A DNA stretch of 64,000 bases from NCBI RefSeq assembly GCF_000264905.1, contig NW_006763134.1:282916-346915 (forward strand). The letters are read 5' to 3'. The position numbers were made by a program, and so were the translations under genes. The notes beneath the pieces are model-generated. The model did not search any database. It worked only from the letters and a program-made list of their open reading frames with translations, and was not told the DNA's origin. Below are positions 34,680-45,231 of the stretch, one piece after another (the first letter of the stretch is position 1; each line of letters opens with the position of its first letter). Source of the DNA: Stereum hirsutum FP-91666 SS1 (Eukaryota; Basidiomycota; Agaricomycetes; Russulales; Stereaceae).

Positions 34680-36531
34680 ATGGCCACTCCAAGTCCCAAG
34701 TTTCGAGTCGCTGTGTGGTACGCTGTTCCACCGAATCTCCTCTTGGGGAGGCTTGATCATCGATGAACTGACTTATATTGTCAGTGGCGGAGGTATTGGC
34801 GGCATTGTTGCTGCGTATGCTCTAGGACGTCACCCAGACATCGACGTCGATATATACGAAGCCGCTTCCCAGTTTGGTGCCATCGGCGCCGGCATTGCAG
34901 TCATTCAGAGGTCATGGACCGTCCTCAAGATGCTCGGACTGGAGCCGGCGTTGCTGCCCCTCATCAAGACGCCACCGTTAGACGATATAGGTGCGCATAT
35001 TGCTTGGGTTGCAACCTGAGTGTGATTTTTGACGTTCCATGCTCTAGTTCCACATATCTACGCCTATAAGTCAGATCAGCCAGAGCTTGGGGAAAATTTT
35101 GTGACCATCACATCGAGAGGTGCATTGCTTCCCTTCACTCTTAAGTTCTTTCCGTAACATCCATTTCTCGCTCTCAGGTGGCTTTGCCACGCTTTTGAGG
35201 ACCGAGTTTCATCAAGCTCTCATTGGCTGTCTGTCACAACGTGTTCGGACTCATACCTCGAAACGTCTCGTATCCTACGAAGAAACCGACTCCTCTGAGC
35301 CTATCAAACTATACTTCAAGGATGGCTCTACTGCGACTTGTGACATCCTCATCGGCGCCGATGGGATCAAGTCCATTGTTCGAGTCTCGATGTATGAGAA
35401 ACTATCGAAGGAGGCTGCACAGCAAGGAGATCATGCGAGGGCGGACGAGCTTCTGGACGTTATGAACGCGAAATACAGCGGCGCCACTGTTTATAGAACT
35501 CTTATCCCTGGAGAGAGACTGAAGGCAGTTTCGCCGGACCATCGCTCCTTCGCGAGCCCCATTCATGTGAGTTTCACTTCTGGCTCCATCTCTGAACTGG
35601 AGGCTAATATAAGCTGACGCATTGCAGTACTTGGGTAAAAATCACGTTAGGAAGCTCTTTGTCTATCATGCTTAGGGTGCTATTTATGTTTTGAACTTTT
35701 AGTTTACCGTGACCTACCCAGTCGCAAGAGGACAATTCATTAACGCGGCTATCTTCGAGACAGACTACTCGAAGGAGGGGCAGCTTTACACAGATCCCTG
35801 GGTCTCCGCAGATATCGACAGTAAATCACTTATTACTGTTTTCGAGAACTGGGAATCTTCTACTCGAGAGCTTGTTGAAGTGCGTTCTTATTTCGACATT
35901 TATATTGAGATACTGTGGTACCTCTATTGCTGCCATTCATTAACATTATTTACCATCACGTAGTGCATAGACGGCTTGACGGTCAGCAAATGGGCAGTCA
36001 ATGTCGTCCCCAGCCTGCCCACGTTCGTTTCATCGCGTGTGGCATTACTCGGAGACGCGGTACGTGAATCATCAACTATACCGTTCGTATTCTCTGTTGT
36101 ACTGACATTCGACGCGATAGGCCCACGCAATGACACCCTTTCAAGGTGCAGGTGCCGGACAGGCTATAGAGGTTTGTTTCAAGCAACAACCATATGCAGT
36201 ATCAACACATCTAAATGACCACCAGGACGCGTATATCCTATCCGCCCTCCTTTCAAGTACCCTCACGACTCGAGCTACCATATCGAAAACTCTCAAAGTA
36301 TATTCCGACGTTCGTCTTCCTTTCGCCGCCAAGGTGTTCGACAGCTCTCGTAAGAGCGGTATGCACTATGGCTTTTACGATGCCAAGAACCCGTCGTTGG
36401 ATAGCAGCGAATGGAATTTGCAAAAGCTTGCTGAAGATATGCAGAAAAACTGCGACTGGCTGACCGACGCACAGCATCCAAAGGATATGATGGAGAGTGC
36501 GCTCAGGTCGTTAGAGAAGGACGTGATCTGA
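34680..36531 (+). CDS. FAD-dependent monooxygenase, salicylate-hydroxylase-like, copy 1
   Basis: Group A flavoprotein hydroxylase that uses NAD(P)H and O2 on an aromatic ring. Nine exons (34680-34717, 34785-34990, 35048-35119, 35178-35566, 35628-35645, 35703-35879, 35964-36059, 36121-36171, 36226-36531) join exactly to 450 residues. The FAD dinucleotide motif CGGGIGGIVAAYAL sits across the first intron. The second motif is DILIGADGIKS (the DG motif) and the third GDAAHAMTPFQGAGAGQAIE. Exon 5 is an 18-nt microexon encoding YLGKNH. The C-terminus has RLPFAAKVFDSSRKSG, typical of this subfamily. It is the first of two tandem copies, about 1 kb from copy 2. Confidence 0.93.
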
Positions 36532-37518
36532 GGTGTGGCTGCGAGGACAGGTGCATATCTGATGTTTAGTGTTGGTTATACAAGTTTCAAGTCAAATGTC
36601 GTTTTCCATTTGTAGAAGACTTGATGATGGTGGAGATGTGATTGACTTGGTGCGTCTGGGCTACTACTGGAGACTCCTCGGTAAGGAAGAACGCTGACGT
36701 AGAACTACCACGTCCACTACCTCAGCGCGATATATATATTGAAAGATGGAATATATGTGTTGGTGGGACCTTAAAATTGATCGAGAGTGAAGCTTTGAAG
36801 TTCGGGGATCGTGGAAACGTGCGAGAATGACAAGAGGTAAGTGACTACCTTCCTTCGTCGGCGTCGGAATCTGGCTCCGCAAGTCGGGCCGAAGATGCAC
36901 CTGTTCTTCTCTCTTACAGTACTCATGATTTCACAACAATTCTCTTAGCTAGGATCTTCACGCAGATGAAAACACAACAGCCTAACTTAGACACAAACTG
37001 CGACGCCGACTCGAGATCTCACGGCTACTCGGAGGCACCTGGTCATCAGGATGAGCTTGAGATCTTCCGAGTCACTCACGCCATCGTTTTTGTCTGCGTA
37101 CTTCGGTCAGTTATATCTTTGCATTGCGTCGAGTTGACGGGATCATCCGGAGTTAAAGTCCACCTGCGGACAATTGCCTTCGATCATGAGCCAAGGGCAG
37201 CGTGTTCGTAGACTTGTGTGATGATCTTTGTCTTACTTATGTTGGCCGTGGAATCTGGTATACGTGTGTCTATAAGTAGCAGGGTCAACGGTGTTCGGCC
37301 TGATCAATGACGAAAAGTCACCCATTCAGTTATAGCTGGCTTTAAAGCTCCGATCAGAAGGCCTATCCACTCATCCTGATCCACTCACCCTGATCCACTC
37401 ATCTTCACTCTCCCTCACAACTTCTGGACAACTTCCTGCAATCAGACAGCGTGGATACGACCAAGGGTAAAGTTATAATTGAGTTGGACTACAGCACTTG
37501 TCTCTTCCACGTCAAATC
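36532..37518. other. Intergenic region between FAD monooxygenase copies 1 and 2
   Basis: 987 bp with no gene seen. A 14-bp tandem triplet (37365-37406) lies about 113 bp upstream of the copy 2 start and could be a regulatory repeat. Confidence 0.55.
37365..37406. repeat. Three tandem 14-bp units upstream of FAD monooxygenase copy 2
   Basis: The units are atccactcatcctg, atccactcaccctg and atccactcatcttc. They are near-perfect direct repeats in the proximal promoter. Binding of a regulator is inference. Confidence 0.85.
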
Positions 37519-39355
37519 ATGTCGAAGGTACCCAGGTTCAAGGTTGCCATCTGGTAAAGTCATTTTCATCAGTTTAGCCTTTCGTGGCACCTAATACCTT
37601 TGTAGTGGCGGTGGTGTAGGCGGAATTGTTGCCGCATACGTCCTTGACAGGTGTGAAAACATCGAGGTCGACGTCTACGAGGCAGCGTCCCAGTTCGCCG
37701 AGATTGGTGCGGGCATCGGAATTGGCTGGAGATGTTGGACCATTCTCGAAGAGCTTGGCCTGGACAAAGAATTACTGAAACATACGGCTTCTAAACCTTC
37801 CAAACACACTGGTACGCAACATTCTCGATGCTACGTTAAGTGAGTGCTCATATCTCTTCGTTATCAAGAGCCTTTCGTGCGCGCATTCAAGTCCGATCAA
37901 CGAGAGCCTGGTGTGCTCTTTGCGAGTGTGAGCTCTCGAGGTAGGGACCTGTTTTATTTATTTATTTAGTGATCAGCATACAGACGTTGCCCATATACAG
38001 GTGGTTCAGCTTCATTCTTGCGCTCTGACTTTCACGGAGCAATCCTCAAACAACTTTCTCCACGCGTTCGAACATTCACCTCGAAGCGTCTCGTCTCGTA
38101 TGAGACGTCTTCTCCCTTTTCGCTCAATGATTCGTCAGAGCATATTCGCCTCAACTTCAAGGATGGCTCTACGGCCACTTGCGACATTCTCATTGGTGCA
38201 GATGGTGTCAAGTCCGCAGTTAGGGGGTGCATATTCGAAGGACTGGCAAAGGAGGCAGAGAACGAAGGAGATACCTTGAAGGCCGAGGAACTGCGCGGTC
38301 ATGTCAAAGCAAAATTCAGTGGAGCTACGGTGTATCGAACCCTTATTCCGGCTGAGGTGTTGAGGAAAGTCTCGCCCGAACACCGCTCTCTCAGCGGTCA
38401 TGCCTTTGTAAGTGTTTCAACCAATCTGGGTAGGCGCGAGTCACTGACATTTATACGTAGTTTCTGGGAAAGAACCTTGTATGTGTGCTCTCGCTCCCTA
38501 ACATCTACGCGACTACGCAAACTGAAACCTAATGTTCGACTAGTTCATGATATCTTACCCACTCTCGCAAGGAAAACTCATAAATGTCGCTGTAACCGAG
38601 GTCGACCACGCCAAAGAGGGTACACTCCACCCCGAACCCTGGTCTGTTGCCTCTGCCGACTGCAAGCCTCTCATAAGAACTCTAGCTAACTGGGAGCCTG
38701 ACGCTCGAGCTCTTGGTGAGGTTAGTATTCGGTTTTATTACCGTCGCTGTCCTATAGTACTGTGCTAATAAAATATTGAGCATAGTGTATGGAAGCTGTG
38801 ACGGTGTCCAAGTGGGCTGTGAACGTCCTCCCTGGACTTCCATCCTTTGTCTCTTCAAACGTTGCGCTTCTAGGAGACGCAGTATGCTCATTTACTTAAA
38901 TGAAATTGCGTCATGTTACTCATGGCGTGCACGATATAGGCTCATTCGATGACACCCTATCAAGGCGCTGGTGCAGGACAGGCGATAGAAGTGCGTTGTG
39001 GATTTTCGCTGCAATAGCTCTGCTAATGATTCCTTTGGCTTCTCCACAGGACGCCTACATCTTGTCGACACTCCTCGCCCACCCTTTCATCACACGCGCT
39101 AATATTCCTATAGCTCTCGAAATCTACTCTCGGATTCGTCTTCCCTTTGCGTACATGGTCTTTGAACGTTCTCGTCGGATGGGCGGGTATTTCTCATTTT
39201 ATGACCCAGAGAACCCGGATATGGAGTCGAGAGCATGGAATCTAGAGGAGCTTGGGAAGGACATGCAGAAATGCGCGGATTGGCAGCTTGAGTCGGCGCT
39301 CCCGAAAGCTGAGAAGGATAGGGCAGTCAATATGTTGGAGAGTGAGTTGAGTTGA
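37519..39355 (+). CDS. FAD-dependent monooxygenase, salicylate-hydroxylase-like, copy 2
   Basis: Same family and exon plan as copy 1. Nine exons (37519-37553, 37606-37811, 37869-37940, 38001-38407, 38461-38478, 38544-38720, 38786-38881, 38940-38990, 39050-39355) join exactly to 455 residues. Motifs: CGGGVGGIVAAYVL for FAD, DILIGADGVKSAVRG, and GDAAHSMTPYQGAGAGQAIE. The 18-nt exon 5 encodes FLGKNL. Exons 2, 3, 5, 6, 7, 8 and 9 have the same length in copies 1 and 2 (206, 72, 18, 177, 96, 51 and 306 nt), which shows a recent common origin. Protein sequences differ enough (for instance YVLDRCENIEVDVYE against YALGRHPDIDVDIYE) to allow different substrates. Confidence 0.93.
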
Positions 39356-40362
39356 AAGGTCTGAAAGGCCTGATGATCTTCCGAATGATCTGTGTCGTAG
39401 AATCCGTAATTTGTGAAGCTCGATAATTTAACAACCACTTTGACCAAATGTGTGCACTCGAGTCTCACCGCAAATCATCGTCTTCGGCTCTTTTTCGGGG
39501 GCCACAGTTCCTACTATTGGCCACACATCCCGACAGCTGGGCGCGATCAAACTTCGCCGTACTGCAAACACGTGGCTACCATTTTCCATATTGCTTCTTC
39601 CTCCCCAGAATTCATGTTCAGCACGACCTCCAGCCTCATAAGTATCCCCAGTCACTATTCAACTCATCTTGACTGCCAATGCTCGAGCGATTTTTACTTC
39701 TCAAAATATGAAAAGTAAGTAATGATCGTTCGGAAATGAGACGGCAACTTGCATCAAAGTTGGCCGTACATTTGGCCCAGACTCACCTCCAGCTTGACGA
39801 CGGTGCCGTAATTCTAGACTCAGCGGCTGCGAGAGGAAGCTTTCATGGCCCCAGAAAGTCCTCTCTCTAAGTACTGACTTCACCTGGGTTCCTCGGTCTG
39901 ACTATCATTTGTCTTTGGGTTGCACCCCTTTCAACTTCATTACTGCGTAGCCTCCAAGACCGACATGCTTTGGTCATAAGAGATTCTCTTGCCTGAAGCC
40001 TCGAACCCTCTTCTTCACTTCATCAACTCCGCTTTTGCGCCTTCGACGTTCTGTCAACGCTTCAAGCCCTCCTTTCGTTCTCCACAGTCAAGTTCATTTC
40101 TTGCTGCCCACATCCTTTTTCGTCATAAAGTACTCCTTCATCGTGCCTTCACACGAACCTTACTCTCCTCGCACAGCACTGCGCTTTGACATTCCTCTAC
40201 TGTTTATCATCATCCGTCTGGAATCACGTCCTTTCAGAGCTTTGGCCCACTTCCAGATCACTAGACTGGACTCGACCCCCTATTCACAGTACCTCAGGCA
40301 TATTGTGAACGAATCATTCGCTTGCTCCCCACTTTCATCACATTTCGCCTTCATACTCGGCC
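39356..40362. other. Intergenic region and probable 5' UTR of the next gene
   Basis: 1 kb without a domain-bearing frame. The right part (40000-40362) is pyrimidine-rich, as expected for a basidiomycete promoter and 5' leader. Confidence 0.5.
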
Positions 40363-42193
40363 ATGCCGTATCACAACGTCTTCTCTGCTCTGCGTCGCCG
40401 CGCCACGCCCATTCTACCTTCGCATCCATCCTCATCAAACTCGTCTAGCTCGGTGGGTGTCTTTAGTTCTGACTTGTTCTCATTATGCTGACCGGTCACA
40501 GAAGGATGTCACCAATTTTCCCCGCAGTATCATCACCAAGTCTCCCATTCGCAAGTCAAAATCGAAGCGTACAGCCTCGCCTGCGTCGCTACCACCTCCC
40601 CTTCCCCTATCTTTGCCCCTCCCTACCCATTCCTCCCAGCGCCCTGCCCTGGACCTGGATAAGACAGTCATCAAGAACGAACGTTCTAGTTGGTCACCGA
40701 CGGCGAGCCACGAGATGCCGGTGGTTGGCCGTCGGAACGTTGTCGAACGTGAAGACAATCGAGATCTGCGAGCGGAGATTGACGAGTTTCATTATAAAAA
40801 TGTGCGTTCCATTGTGCGATCTCCATTGTCCTCATGCTCAATATGCCGATCAGCCCTACTTCCATCTCCTCTACTCGAATATCTCCCCGCACCAGCATCT
40901 CAGCGACCGCTGTCATCATATGAGCACCATCTTCGAAGAAAGCGGTGATTTGCCTCTGTCTCCTCCGGGCCTACTCACCCCGCTATCTTTCCCGCCCATT
41001 CAAAGCGGTGTCTCGGTCGAAGTCAACGTGGTCGATGGCTCCACCTCAGACCCAGAGTCTGAACCTACGACGCCTCCTCCGGAAGTCCCGAAGGAAGGGC
41101 GAGGTGCAGGATGCGTGATGAAGAAAAGAGGGGGGATGACTTCTTTATCCTCCATTTGTGAAGAGGAGGACGAGGAGACAGATGCAGATACCGTTACCGA
41201 GAAGGATGAAACCACGGATGACACTGCATCCGAGGGCTCGTTCGAAGGTGCGTTAAACTTCGTGTACATTTGGCTGCTCCAAGCTAATGAAGCATCATGC
41301 CGACTGTAGGAGAGTGGAAAGACGTCTTCACCCACTCACGTGCGACCTCCACCTCATCCAATACTTCTCCCTCGCGCACATCCCACGTCTCTCGTTCGCG
41401 TTATCGAACCACGTCTCCTGATCGTGAACATGACCAATCCCAGCTCAACTCAGTTCGCTCTCTTCTTATCGTCGCCACGGACGAGATTAGTGCCCTCAAA
41501 GCCACGCTTTCCGCTAAAGAGGCCTCACACCTCACTGAACTCGGATCGCTGAAGAACGAGAAGCACAAAGTGGAGCACGAACTCAAGATATCTCAGAGGG
41601 AGGTGAGGGCGATGAAGACAGAGCAAGAAATGATGAACGAGTACGCGAGGAGGATGGCTGGAGAGATTGGGAGGCTTCAAGAACAACTCGCGAAGAGAGA
41701 CGCGGCACTGAGGGTCCGAGGTATCGCGATTTCTGGGAGCGAGGTAGAGGATGGTAGCCCCCCGAGGCATAAAGTACGTCGTAAGCGCGTTCCTTCCGCT
41801 GGCGTCGATGCGGGTCTGCCTTCGCCACCGCCTTCTGCCAGCAGCTGCTCCGAATCAGAACGGCGCTCCTCGCTCGACTCCCCATCCCGTCCCTCCTTCA
41901 GCTCCCAAAATTCCGATGAACCAAGCTCGTGGCGCTTCATCTCACAAATAGGCGAAGACGACGAGGATGGACTTCTTGGTCTTCCTTCACCTCCTTCGCC
42001 TTTGCTCACTCCGACAACGCCGACACCCTTGTCGCCACCCTTGTCGCCACCCTCATACGCCCAAGACCAAGATCACTGCTCGATATTTGACGAACATGAT
42101 TTCGGGCATGATCATGACGATATCGTTTCCATGATGGCGATGCGGGATGGTCGCTCTTCGAGACTTGGGCATAGAGAGGACGCTTTGGTCTGA
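40363..42193 (+). CDS. Coiled-coil, Ser/Pro-rich protein of unknown function
   Basis: Not recognised as a named family. Four exons (40363-40452, 40502-40801, 40896-41247, 41310-42193) join exactly to 541 residues with correct splice sites, so it is a real gene. The N-terminus is basic and Pro/Ser-rich (RRRATPILPS, SPIRKSKSKR). An acidic segment (EEEDEETDADTVTEKDE) lies at about residues 215-235. A coiled coil of about 110 residues follows (LLIVATDEISALKATLSAKE, LKNEKHKVEHELKISQREV, MAGEIGRLQEQLAKRD). Then comes a basic patch (HKVRRKRVP) and a low-complexity tail rich in SPP and TPT. A scaffold or cytoskeletal role is possible. Neighbouring genes give no hint. Confidence 0.8.
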
Positions 42194-42504
42194 TCTCTCT
42201 TAGATTCCAATCACTCTATCTAACGACATCTCACGACCTCTTTTCGCATCTAATTATCAATGTTCCTAAGCCTTTCTATCCACCTATGCATCTTCACAAC
42301 TTTCTGTACATACTTTCTCCTATATCGTCCTGAGTCTCGTTATAAAAGCTACGTCGTACACTCTGTATAATCTCATATATTCCTGCTCCCCTCGCTCATT
42401 CGTCCGGCACTTTGGGCCACATCACCGATGATGCAGTCAAGCAGATCTGCAAACACGAGGACGAAAGTGACTACGTCCATTCAAAGCGCATTGTACGTAG
42501 AGTA
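42194..42504. other. 3' flank of the coiled-coil gene
   Basis: A pyrimidine-rich 3' flank leading to the left end of an inverted-repeat element. No gene was seen. Confidence 0.5.
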
Positions 42505-43726
42505 CAGTCGTTTGCATGTCATTCTGGAACCGCGGCGCGAGAACAGTTGTTTGGTCTGAACAAATACGTGACTGTCGGCCACCGGCCCGGATGTGTATCC
42601 CTGCAAGACGACTGGGCTCACTCAGTCCTTCCCTCAACCAACGTCCACACTATCCATACTGATACACACCATTCTATTTTGTGTTAATCTTCACACACAA
42701 TCGCCTGCTGCTTGACCTCTCCAATTCATCCTACGCCTGCTAGGGACATACACTGGGTAAATCGGCTGGACGATATATTGAGCCACCCTTCCTCTTCAAT
42801 CGCAGTCTCAACCGACAATTCCGCTTCGTTACTATCATCCTAACAGTCCCAGGCAACGCAAAATTGGCGACACGAGGAGCAGCCTCAATGGTCGCCAACG
42901 CTGTGTGGTAGAAGATGTGAATGCATAGGAGGGGTGTTCGTGCGCTAGAACTTGGGTTGACGAGAGGGACGTGATACATGGGTACGTTGCCCTTTGTGTG
43001 GGAGTGAGCGGCGAGATGTTGAAACAAACGTGAGCGGGGGAAGGACTCTGAGAGGAGTGTAGCCGTGTCCCTCCGCTGAGGTTGTTTCAGCTCTGGTTCA
43101 TATCCTCGGGTGCGTTTCTTGCTTTTGGAGCACAGCAACTTCCCTTCCTCCTAGCTGTACCGACCAACACTGCTCTCAATCTCTACTCGCCAAGTTAACC
43201 CTCCAAACAAGCTTGTCAAAGCCGAATCACCAACCTATGTTCCTAATGTAACACGGGCAAAGATCTGCTCTTCTCCAGCTATATCTCCGTCCCATTCAGT
43301 CTCGAGGAATTCTCGTTCGTGTCGAGATAACACTCCTGTTTGTTGACTTCGAGAGCTTCCCATCTGTCTGCCTCTCTTCTCTCTCGTGTACCCGCGTTCA
43401 TTCCGTGCACAGTTGCCGTCTGTACTTGATTCTTTGACTCGATTTCTGTCATGCGAGGATATGCTGCGCGTCGGAAAACATCTGCCCCGCCGTAGTGTTT
43501 TATGTAGAAATATATTCCTCTTATCGTTCCTCATCTCTGAGTCATCCTCACAAGTTCTCAACCCGCAAGCACTATGATTGCAAGGCAAGTAGAAACATGA
43601 ATGCTCGAGCATGGCAGTCACTTCAAACAACGCGCCACTGTGGCGCCCAGTGACCTACCGTGACTGTTTGGTCAGACCAAACAACATTTCTCGCGAGGCG
43701 AATCCAGAATGACATGCAAACGACTG
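42505..43726. mobile_element. TA-flanked terminal-inverted-repeat element, 1.22 kb, non-autonomous
   Basis: The left end begins CAGTCGTTTGCATGTCATTC after a TA (42503-42504). The right end is its exact reverse complement over at least 24 bp and is followed by TA (43727-43728). A weaker match continues inward to about 75 bp on both sides (GTTTGGTCTGA is shared). No transposase frame was found inside. TA target duplication fits Tc1/mariner or pogo-type DNA transposons. The terminal CGTTTGCAT is also found in the outer element at 54406-55337, so the two may be related. Confidence 0.75.
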
Positions 43727-45231
43727 TAAATACATCATCCTACACATTCACAATGCAGCTATATCCTACGATTTCACGAAAACATCAGATACAGAGCAGG
43801 AGAGGGGATGGGATAGGAAGTGAACGAACTGTAGCCCGGACGCGTCGCGACGCGTGTTCATCATCACGGGTTCGCGTCTGTTTTCGAACGCGGCGGACTC
43901 CGAGTTCCCAGAACAGATTGAGAACAGAGAATGGGGGGCGGCAGATACGCTCGGTGCTTGGTGTACTTTCTCTGGAATATTTTATTTTTTTTCAATTTTG
44001 GGACACAGCACAAACTATTCCTGGGTCCTCTACGGTAATCAGACCTTCTGAAGAAATTAAACAGGCTTTCGCTGAGCCGACAGCAAGGGTCGCCGATCGC
44101 TTGGCGCACTGCAGCACGACGCGACTTGGTCTGACTTGGTGGACTCTCAACCGTTTCTGTCCTTTGCCCATACTTACCTGCAGACTCTGCTGGCACATGG
44201 CCTATGGGTAAGGTTTTAATCTCATCTCTTCTTTGCCTTAATGCGCTCAAGGGTGCTGTGGTACACACCGTCAAATCAGCATCGCTCACTCTCGCGAATT
44301 ACAACGAAAAAATTTTCTCGGTGCCTCTACCTGCCTTGTCTCAAGTTACCCCCCTCTTCCGCTTCCGTTTTCATCTTCGCACCTTCATGTACCATCCAGC
44401 CCTCCTTGACGTGTACCACATGTATATGCAATCTGGAGAAACCATCACCATCGAGTTCATTCAGGCCGTTTGTGGAAGGTCCGTCACTGGGATCATGACT
44501 CGCACGAGAATTCGCGCGGCTCCACTGTCGATAATGAGTGGCTGTCGGCCATGCAGTACGTCCACACCGGTCCGTGAAGTGTGAACAAGATCAGGGAGGT
44601 CAAAGCGTTCTGTGCCTGGGCTGTGTACTCTGTAACTGAGCGCTTCTTGTTATGTCCTCGATAGACAGGAGCTCGAGATACAGCATTTCTCTGTGAGTAC
44701 ACTTCGAAGTCTCCTCTGTTTCCACTCATTTTGAGAGTCTCCACTGATCTACGGATGTTCTTAAAGCAGGTTTGTGCCCACTCAAACCACCGGTGTCAGA
44801 GACCATTGAGGAGTCGGGTTGTTGTGAACGGACAGGCGCCCGTCATGGGATGAGTGTGTGAGAAAGTCGACCGAAAAGCCTCCAGAAAGATTTGTAGGCG
44901 TCTATAGGCGATGCTTATCCAAGTCGAACCGTATCTTCTCGATGCTCGCATGAAGCGAACTTCCATTTCACCCTCGAGAAGGCTCCCAACCCGATCGCTG
45001 ATTTCCAGATAACCGGAGTTTGCCTCTGTGCGATGCATACATGCTCTTGCAACGAGGAGATCAGACCAATGCACATATTAACCCTCGGGACATTCATGCT
45101 TTCAAGGATCGCTTCTCGTCTTCCACCCTCATCAGATCTTTGGCTCGCCTCTCTCGACGTTTACCCCCTTTCAACATCGTCTTTAACGTCTTGCACCTGA
45201 CGTATCGGCGCGACTTTGTTTCACTACGACC
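43727..45231. other. Intergenic region upstream of the zinc-finger gene
   Basis: 1.5 kb without a recognisable gene. Open frames are short and lack domain or splice support. The last few hundred bases are probably the promoter and leader of the C2HC finger gene. Confidence 0.5.

Noticed and set aside
43235..43630. Minus-strand 131-codon frame inside the 1.2-kb inverted-repeat element, considered as a transposase remnant
   Set aside because: It has no DDE, helix-turn-helix or other transposase motif; it is basic and low in structure.
44204..44584. 126-codon plus-strand frame upstream of the zinc-finger gene, considered as an additional 5' exon
   Set aside because: No donor/acceptor pair joins it in frame to the exon starting at 45232, and the ATG there begins a well-supported frame.
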